From JANPGR01 sp031424015 (GTDB lineage Bacteria > Patescibacteriota > Minisyncoccia > Phycocordibacterales > UBA1006), in the NCBI GenBank assembly GCA_031424015.1, contig JANPGR010000010.1:1-7966 (forward strand): a DNA stretch of 7,966 nt, read 5' to 3'. Shown here one piece after another: positions 1 through 4,887 of this stretch (the stretch's first letter is position 1; each line of letters begins with the position of its first letter). The notes beneath the pieces are model-generated. The model saw only the letters and a program-made list of their open reading frames with translations. It ran no database searches and was not told the origin of the DNA. Both the position numbers and the translations under genes were made by a program.

Positions 1-25
1 CCGGTTTTGGCGGAGCCAAAACCGG
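1..25. repeat. Perfect 11-bp stem hairpin at window edge
   Basis: Bases 1-11 (CCGGTTTTGGC) and 15-25 (GCCAAAACCGG) are perfect reverse complements around the loop GGA. No T-run follows on the plus strand. For minus-strand transcription any T-run would lie outside the window. It could be a terminator for minus-strand transcripts or a dispersed hairpin. Its architecture (11-3-11, TTTT/AAAA in the stem) matches the hairpin at 306-330. Confidence 0.6.
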
Positions 26-109
26 CCCAAACAAAAAACCCTCACCAACAAGTTATCAGTAGGATTACCTGAGTCGCAATAATATCACTATTCAGGATTT
101 TTTTTCAAA

Positions 110-126
110 TTTCTCTTGTATTTTTT
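110..126 (+). repeat. 17-bp direct repeat, left copy
   Basis: TTTCTCTTGTATTTTTT occurs here and again, exactly, at 285-301. The two copies bracket the paired-hairpin element at 126-282 almost flush with its ends. They may be a target-site duplication or a local duplication, or they may belong to the element itself. Confidence 0.6.
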
Positions 127-282
127 CGTCATCCCGGTCCAAAAAAATAACGAGCAAAGGGAATATATTTTTTGGAAAGCAATGAGCCGAGATCCAGGAA
201 TTAGAACCTGTTGTTATGTATAAATATACACTACAGTATATTTTCATACACCTGGATTGCGGATCGGAGTCCGCAATGACGA
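126..282. repeat. Paired-hairpin repeat element, copy 1 (MITE/REP-like)
   Basis: The outer ends are inverted: TCGTCAT at 126-132 and ATGACGA at 276-282. Inside are two inward-facing units. The left one (126-198, read on minus) begins CCTGGAT at 198, has a long A/T-rich loop with CCAAAAAA and TTTTTTGG pairing, and ends ATGACGA. The right one (252-282, read on plus) is CTGGAT, arm TGCGGA, loop TCGGAG, arm TCCGCA, ATGACGA; its stem with flanking bases is 256-263 against 270-277. A spacer of about 53 AT-rich bases separates them. The same plan recurs at 2384-2543 in reverse orientation. No coding capacity is seen, so it would be non-autonomous if mobile. Confidence 0.7.
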
Positions 283-284
283 TC

Positions 285-301
285 TTTCTCTTGTATTTTT
301 T
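285..301 (+). repeat. 17-bp direct repeat, right copy
   Basis: Exact second copy of the 110-126 sequence, starting 2 nt after the end of the paired-hairpin element. Confidence 0.6.
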
Positions 302-305
302 GTGT

Positions 306-330
306 GTCGTTTTACCAAAGGCAAAACGGC
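306..330 (-). terminator. Candidate 3'-end hairpin of the helicase gene
   Basis: The hairpin starts 4 nt after the helicase TAG stop (read on minus). Arms 330-320 and 316-306 pair through GCCGTTTTGCC and GGTAAAACGAC around the loop TTT, with one G-U pair and one A-C mismatch. No U-tract follows (ACACAAAAAA), so it is not a classical intrinsic terminator. It could stabilise the 3' end or be another dispersed hairpin, since it has the same 25-nt format as the one at 1-25. Confidence 0.4.
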
Positions 331-334
331 AATA

Positions 335-2272
335 CTACCAATCCAACAGCGAATCCGGGAATTCAATGTCTTTTTGTGGTGTATTGTCCCCTATCTGACG
401 AATCAGATGAGACGGAATATCAGAGACGAATTCTGACGGTCGCTGGAATTGTTGTTGTCCATAGATCCGCCGAGACATCGCGTGCGAGATATGCAAATGC
501 TTGCGAGCGCGTGTGATCGCCACATACATCAGTCTGCGTTCTTCTTCGTCATCGCGATCATTGCTGTCTCCACCGATATTTGAGGGGAATATTCCCGACT
601 CGAGCCCCACGATAAATACCACATCGAATTCGAGCCCCTTTGCAGAATGCACTGTCAGCATATGTACTGCTTCTTTGCCTTCGTCGCGACGTGCAGAATC
701 AGATTCGGACAACAGCGCAGCCGAATCAAAGAATTGTGTCATGCATTCTACTGCATTGTCTGCCACCCCGTCATACCGCGAAGCAAAGGTAACCAATTCT
801 TCCATATTCGCAATACGTTCCATATTCTCTGTATTTCGTTCGCTGAGTAATTCAGATTTGAGTCCAGAATTCTCAATCGCATATCTGACGATTTCACTCG
901 GTTGATGATTCTGCGCGTACACCTTGAGCGACCCCAGTATCGACTGGATCGCATTATACCCCTTGCTCGCAGATCCTGACAACGCCCCAATATTGTCACT
1001 ACAAATATGCGCAAATGCTACCTTTCCTATTCCCCTCTTTGGAGATTCGCAGATGCGTTTTATATCGTTGAGGCTCCTCGATACCAGCGCGCACCGCAGA
1101 TATGCCATGAGATCTTTGACTTCTTTGCGATCAAAGAATTTCGTACCCGAGATAGAATACGGAATCGAATGCTGTATAAATGCTTCTTCGATTGCTCGTG
1201 ACTGATAGTGTGATCGATATAGGATACCTACTTCGTTCAATGATATGTCTTCGGTTTCTTGCAAATGCATAATAGTCTCGGCGACCCACGCTGCCTCGTC
1301 TGATTCATCGAATGCATGATACTGCACAATCGAGGCTCCAAATCCGACATCCGTCGACAGATCTTTTGGGATACGGCGGACATTCTTTGCGATGACTGCG
1401 TTCGCCGCGTCGAGGACTGTTTGTGTCGATCGGTAATTGTGCGTGAGTGCGATCATCGTCGCACCAGGGAAATCGTTCGTGAATTGCAATATATTGCGCA
1501 TCGTAGCACCTCGCCAAGTATAAATAGTTTGATCCCCATCACCAACAACGCACAGATTCATATGACTACCCAATAGGAGTCTGATCATTTCATACTGCAG
1601 GTCACTCGTATCTTGATACTCATCCACGTGGATATACTGATACTGTTTACGATAATACTCGCGGACTTCTGGATGCTCTTGTAGTAGTTTTACCGGCAAT
1701 TCTATCAAATCATCGAAATCGACCGAACCGTCTTTTTTCTTTCTCGATTGGTATTTCCTCCAGAGGGTTTTTACCATGTCATCCCTGCTACTGCGTGATT
1801 CCATGGTTTCTAGGTTCCCGCCCGACAGTAGGCGCAAGGACGACATCGCACGGACCAATTCGCGCGCGTCCCATTCCTTACTACTAATACTCTCCATTTC
1901 CATAATGATTTTCATCAGCGACACCTGATCATCAGTATCGAGAATAGAAAATGATTGACTCAACCCCATTTTCTCGTGCCACTGACGCAACATTGCGACC
2001 CCGAGCGAGTGGAATGTAGAGAGTTTCGGATAGGTGTTCAGATCTGGCAACGCGTGTTTGATACGCTCCATCATTTCTGCGGCTGCCTTGTTGGTAAATG
2101 TTACCGCCAGGATATTGCGCGCGGACACGCCGTTGTCGATCAGGTGTACGATACGGGTGATGAGGGTTTTGGTCTTTCCGGTGCCGGCCCCTGCGAGAAT
2201 GAGGAGGGGTCCCTCGGTCGTAGTGACTGCCTGTCTCTGTTCTGCGTTCAACGGTTCTAGATATTTCTGCAT
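335..2272 (-). CDS. uvrD: UvrD/PcrA-family superfamily 1A DNA helicase
   Basis: ATP-driven 3'-5' DNA translocase/helicase of the UvrD/PcrA/Rep family, acting in the cytoplasm in excision repair and removal of bound proteins. With the chosen ATG the protein is 645 residues. Visible motifs: Q-motif LNAEQRQAV (8-16), Walker A AGAGTGKT (27-34), Ia AVTFTNKAA, STFHSLG, Walker B DEYQDT (217-222), motif III GDGDQTIYTWRGA (244-256), motif IV HNYRS (278-282), motif V TVHSAKGLEFD (540-550) and motif VI RRLMYVAITRAR (579-590). All catalytic motifs are intact. The frame extends upstream to a GTG at 2296, but that would place the -10 hexamer TATACT (2281-2286) inside the gene; the ATG at 2272, 8 nt downstream of the hexamer, gives the usual short N-terminus. 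It is shorter than typical PcrA/UvrD (about 720), lacking most of the C-terminal tail that binds RNA polymerase. Whether it is UvrD, PcrA or Rep cannot be settled from motifs. It ends in TAG. Confidence 0.95.
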   Translation of the reverse strand: MQKYLEPLNAEQRQAVTTTEGPLLILAGAGTGKTKTLITRIVHLIDNGVSARNILAVTFTNKAAAEMMERIKHALPDLNTYPKLSTFHSLGVAMLRQWHEKMGLSQSFSILDTDDQVSLMKIIMEMESISSKEWDARELVRAMSSLRLLSGGNLETMESRSSRDDMVKTLWRKYQSRKKKDGSVDFDDLIELPVKLLQEHPEVREYYRKQYQYIHVDEYQDTSDLQYEMIRLLLGSHMNLCVVGDGDQTIYTWRGATMRNILQFTNDFPGATMIALTHNYRSTQTVLDAANAVIAKNVRRIPKDLSTDVGFGASIVQYHAFDESDEAAWVAETIMHLQETEDISLNEVGILYRSHYQSRAIEEAFIQHSIPYSISGTKFFDRKEVKDLMAYLRCALVSRSLNDIKRICESPKRGIGKVAFAHICSDNIGALSGSASKGYNAIQSILGSLKVYAQNHQPSEIVRYAIENSGLKSELLSERNTENMERIANMEELVTFASRYDGVADNAVECMTQFFDSAALLSESDSARRDEGKEAVHMLTVHSAKGLEFDVVFIVGLESGIFPSNIGGDSNDRDDEEERRLMYVAITRARKHLHISHAMSRRIYGQQQFQRPSEFVSDIPSHLIRQIGDNTPQKDIEFPDSLLDW

Positions 2273-2280
2273 ATAGATCC

Positions 2281-2286
2281 AGTATA
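2281..2286 (-). promoter_or_regulatory. -10 hexamer of the helicase gene (leaderless type)
   Basis: TATACT on the minus strand, followed by 8 nt (GGATCTAT) and the ATG at 2272. Transcription would start within about 2 nt of the ATG. No convincing -35 box is seen 16-18 nt upstream. The same 8-nt spacing precedes two other genes here. Confidence 0.5.
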
Positions 2287-2383
2287 CAGGATTCACGAAT
2301 GCGAGCGACCCCTAGCACCTGTGGGAACTGGGAATAGTTTCTCTATATAAAAAAGCGAAGTTTATTTGTATTCGACGACGCAG

Positions 2384-2543
2384 TCGTCTTCCCAGCCTCC
2401 GAGCTGGGATCCATTATCACAGCCTTTATTTCCAAACAATTTTTACTTTGCACTTTATTGTAAATACTCCTGGATTCCAGCTCATTTCCAAAAAATATAT
2501 TCGTTCGTACCTCACTCATTATTTTTTGGGGCTGGAATGACGA
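2384..2543. repeat. Paired-hairpin repeat element, copy 2 (inverted relative to copy 1)
   Basis: The outer ends are TCGTCTT (2384-2390) and ATGACGA (2537-2543). The left, short unit read on minus is TGGAT, arm CCCAGC, loop TCGGAG, arm GCTGGG, then AAGACGA; its 7-bp stem is 2390-2396 against 2403-2409. The right, long unit (2469-2543, plus) is CCTGGAT, arm TCCAGC, CTCATT-like start of the loop, internal pairing CCAAAAAATA (2488-2497) with TATTTTTTGG (2520-2529), arm GCTGGA, ATGACGA. The spacer is about 56 AT-rich bases. An extra 6-bp hairpin, GACGAC against GTCGTC (2374-2388), abuts the left end. This element fills most of the gap between the helicase and the 240-residue gene. Confidence 0.7.
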
Positions 2544-2568
2544 CAAGGGCGATGCAAGAGCAAAGATA

Positions 2569-3291
2569 CTATTCCCCTCTCTGAATCGGGGTTTCTGAAA
2601 CTTTTTTGTTTACTTCGTCATACTGCTGACGCGCAGCCAACACCTGACCGGCGAGGAGCGTATCAAAATCAGCCAACCTGTGTTCCAGGAATTCCATTAC
2701 TTCGTTGGGGTCTTCGCTCTTTTCGATCAGTAATTCTATTTTGTCTTGGTCTTCGGATGACAACATATCATACGCATCAGAGATGAACTTTTCGAATACC
2801 ATCTGACCAGTATGGGTCAGGACCTCGTCCTGATGTTCGACAGGTTCATCATTCAAATCGAATACAGACAGCATCATAGCGCGCAACCCCATGGCGTCGA
2901 GGGGCGTTATCATCGCGCGATGCACCGCATCCATCTCGACTGTGTCTCCCATTGTTGTTTTTTTCTTTTCCGCTATTGCAGTTACCAGACGCGGGATGAA
3001 TTCCTGAGTGAAATGCTCTCCAGGATTCGGGACAATGCCATATTCCCTACACACATTTCTGAGTGTATTTTGTAGCAACATCAGTGGCTCGTGTACTGGT
3101 GTCGAGAAAAAATACAACGCATCCCCACGCCAGCCTCCGTCTGGAGTTTGTTCTGGTGTGAGCAATTTCAAACTCGCCCACAGTGACGTGTCTACGCCCG
3201 CGCGACGAGGACCAGAAAAATTCCCCTCTCGTAAACAACGATTGAGCAACATAGCGCGAGTAAAATCGACGATTGACAAAGTATCGTTCAT
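2569..3291 (-). CDS. Hypothetical soluble protein, 240 residues, acidic helical C-terminus
   Basis: Not recognised with certainty. The protein is 240 residues with no signal peptide or membrane segment, so probably cytoplasmic. Residues 1-105 look mixed alpha/beta (for example SLWASLKLLTPEQ and DGGWRGDALYFFS), and 115-165 is a Met-rich helical part. The C-terminal 172-230 is acidic and helical, with the pattern LSSEDQDKIELLIEKSEDP followed by a second helix and a DFDTLLAGQVLAARQQ stretch. That pattern resembles small acidic helical domains of unknown function (DUF5663-like) seen in CPR proteins; this is recollection, not a search. Cys residues at 19 and 81 show no metal-binding pattern. The ATG at 3291 is 8 nt downstream of TATAGT, so it appears to have its own leaderless promoter 62 nt after the stop of the upstream gene. 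It ends in TAG. Confidence 0.85.
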   Translation of the reverse strand: MNDTLSIVDFTRAMLLNRCLREGNFSGPRRAGVDTSLWASLKLLTPEQTPDGGWRGDALYFFSTPVHEPLMLLQNTLRNVCREYGIVPNPGEHFTQEFIPRLVTAIAEKKKTTMGDTVEMDAVHRAMITPLDAMGLRAMMLSVFDLNDEPVEHQDEVLTHTGQMVFEKFISDAYDMLSSEDQDKIELLIEKSEDPNEVMEFLEHRLADFDTLLAGQVLAARQQYDEVNKKVSETPIQRGE

Positions 3292-3299
3292 ACCCTTCT

Positions 3300-3329
3300 A
3301 CTATACAGCAGAAAATGTCATAACACCAA
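3300..3329 (-). promoter_or_regulatory. Promoter of the 240-residue gene (leaderless type)
   Basis: The -10 is TATAGT at 3300-3305 and a weak -35 is TTGGTG at 3324-3329, spacer 18. Eight nt (AGAAGGGT) separate the -10 from the ATG at 3291. The GAAGGG there is too close to the ATG to serve as a Shine-Dalgarno sequence and would mostly lie upstream of the predicted start of transcription. Confidence 0.5.
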
Positions 3330-3353
3330 AAGAGATATACACAGGGGTATCAC

Positions 3354-4637
3354 CTAATCGCGGTTTTTATATTTTTTAACGCTTTTATTTTGCTGTTTTA
3401 AATTCTCAAAATTTTGTTCCGTTTTTGATCTCTGATTTAGCATGAAATGATTATGCACGTCATCAATTTGTTTTTGCAAAATGATTATTCCTTTTGAAAT
3501 ATATTGCTGATTTGCAGGAATTTCAGGATTTGCAATGCATTGGGCAATAGAGAGTTGCGACCCAGGAAAGGCAGTAACCCATTGTATATTGAACTCTTTC
3601 GCCACCCTGTCGAATTCAAAGTCTCCAGATTTTTGTCTCAAGTGTTTGAGTTTTGCCAGTGCATCCAAAGCACCAACAATAGACTTATACTTTCTTATTA
3701 AGGCTTCTGTCGTTCCCAGTTGATATCGTGCTGCCTCGAGGGCGTTAATCCTATTGTTCACTCCTGCTACATATGCAGCATCATACTCCAACCCTAGAAA
3801 TGCGTCTAGATTATTCCATTCAACACCCGAATCATACCACCGTACATCAGTAGGTTGCCACTGTATATCTCCCGAACCAGTGATAAATCCAAATTGGATA
3901 CCACCAGTAACACCAGCACGGAGTTGTACTAATATAGTAGATTTCATTCTGCCTGCAGATGCGGTCCTGCCTCCTATCGGAACAACGCTGCCGTCATCAT
4001 AGTATTTATCATCCAGTGATATTTTTCCACCTGCTGGACTATGCAGTTCGTACAAATATTCCCACAACAACCGCAATACTGCAACGGCTTTGTCTTTTTC
4101 TGTTTGACTCAAATTATTGTCCTCCAATATCGCATCTCCCAGATTGGTGACCCATTGTATGTCACTGACTCCTTTGGATATATTGCGCAGTACTATCGCA
4201 GAGATAGTCTTTCCGTCATCAGTGGTAATAGTTTCCGGTGTGTATCCTGCACGACTGAATAGTTCCATCAACGCCGGATGTGGCTGTATGTATATATCGT
4301 TACCAACCTGATCGATATGCATAGCTGATGTCTCGCCCAGTGCTCTGGCGAACAATTCTAAATCCCCTTTTTCCAAGTTTTTCATTTCATGTTTATTTGC
4401 CTGTTTTGTTGTTTCGATATTTGTTCTGATCTGCGGTGTGAATGTCTTTTTCGTATTTTTGGTCTTTTCAGTTTTAGTAGTACTGTTACCTGGTAACTTG
4501 TCATCGTATTTTTGTGCTTCTACAGCATGAGAAAGAAGACCAATCGAAAATACTACACCTAGTAAGCGAATTTTTTCTGAATGTTTTTCAAAAAATCTTT
4601 CTACTATTTTTCCAAATTTTGCCTCAAAAGCACTCAT
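3354..4637 (-). CDS. Hypothetical exported or membrane-anchored protein, 427 residues
   Basis: Not recognised. The N-terminus has a long basic/amphipathic n-region (1-23), a hydrophobic stretch (about 24-38, LLGVVFSIGLLSHAV) and a plausible signal peptidase I site AVEA after residue 41, so the protein is either secreted or held by an uncleaved anchor. Residues 44-80 are a Lys/Thr-rich low-complexity linker. The middle (100-300) mixes helices and Gly-rich strands; the end (300-427) is mainly helical and finishes in a Gln/Asn/Lys-rich tail. The tripeptide IQW occurs three times: IQWVT at 160-164, IQW at 258-260 and IQWVT at 351-355, perhaps traces of degenerate repeats. Only one Cys is present (367). 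The ATG at 4637 is 8 nt after TATACT; there is no Shine-Dalgarno. It ends in TAG, 62 nt before the next gene. Function is unknown. Confidence 0.85.
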   Translation of the reverse strand: MSAFEAKFGKIVERFFEKHSEKIRLLGVVFSIGLLSHAVEAQKYDDKLPGNSTTKTEKTKNTKKTFTPQIRTNIETTKQANKHEMKNLEKGDLELFARALGETSAMHIDQVGNDIYIQPHPALMELFSRAGYTPETITTDDGKTISAIVLRNISKGVSDIQWVTNLGDAILEDNNLSQTEKDKAVAVLRLLWEYLYELHSPAGGKISLDDKYYDDGSVVPIGGRTASAGRMKSTILVQLRAGVTGGIQFGFITGSGDIQWQPTDVRWYDSGVEWNNLDAFLGLEYDAAYVAGVNNRINALEAARYQLGTTEALIRKYKSIVGALDALAKLKHLRQKSGDFEFDRVAKEFNIQWVTAFPGSQLSIAQCIANPEIPANQQYISKGIIILQKQIDDVHNHFMLNQRSKTEQNFENLKQQNKSVKKYKNRD

Positions 4638-4645
4638 ATATCAAG

Positions 4646-4674
4646 AGTATATCATAACAACATACTAAGGGCAA
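4646..4674 (-). promoter_or_regulatory. Promoter of the 427-residue gene (leaderless type)
   Basis: The -35 is TTGCCC (4669-4674) and the -10 is TATACT (4646-4651) with an optimal 17-nt spacer. Eight nt (CTTGATAT) separate the -10 from the ATG at 4637, so the transcript would begin about 2 nt before the start codon. AT-rich DNA upstream (4675-4705) could act as an UP element. Confidence 0.6.
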
Positions 4675-4752
4675 AAATAATAAATTCGTTCATATATATT
4701 AATCTCAAAGGACCTACATAAAGCCATCAAAACATATCAAACTAAACAGGAC

Positions 4753-4873
4753 TTCCGCGTTATCTAGAAAAAACCTATCGGAAGCGATATACCCTCTGTG
4801 GTATATAAAAGCAAAAGGTTATCTATCGCTGAGATGAGCGCTACGTTGCGTGTTTTTGCGAGGTAACGCGGAA
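4753..4873 (-). other. Structured intergenic segment closed by 13-bp inverted arms
   Basis: It begins 14 nt after the stop of the 576-residue gene. The closing arms are TTCCGCGTTA/TAACGCGGAA (4753-4762, 4864-4873), extended by three further pairs including one wobble. Inside, read on minus, are AGCGATA (4830-4824), ATATACC (4806-4800) and GGTATATCGCT (4793-4783). The third segment can pair with either of the first two, and a TTTTTT run follows at 4773-4768. It may be a 3' UTR, a small RNA, an attenuator or the body of a small mobile element; strand is assumed from the neighbouring genes. No tRNA, tmRNA, SRP or other known RNA signature was recognised. Confidence 0.5.
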
Positions 4874-4887
4874 TTCCAGTTAAATAC

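Noticed and set aside
68..105. Possible plus-strand terminator: CCTG/CAGG and AATA/TATT pairing followed by eight T at 98-105
   Set aside because: The stem is short and interrupted by a 6-nt bulge, and no plus-strand gene ends in the visible sequence. The T-run is suggestive but the hairpin is too weak to annotate.
501..905. 134-residue open frame on the plus strand
   Set aside because: Antisense shadow of the helicase gene, low-complexity Ser-rich composition, no start signal.
2273..2296. GTG at 2296 as the helicase start, with AGGGGT upstream
   Set aside because: The Shine-Dalgarno-like AGGGGT is 11 nt away, the added residues (MNPVYWIY) are unlike family N-termini, and TATACT lies inside this stretch 8 nt before the family-like ATG.
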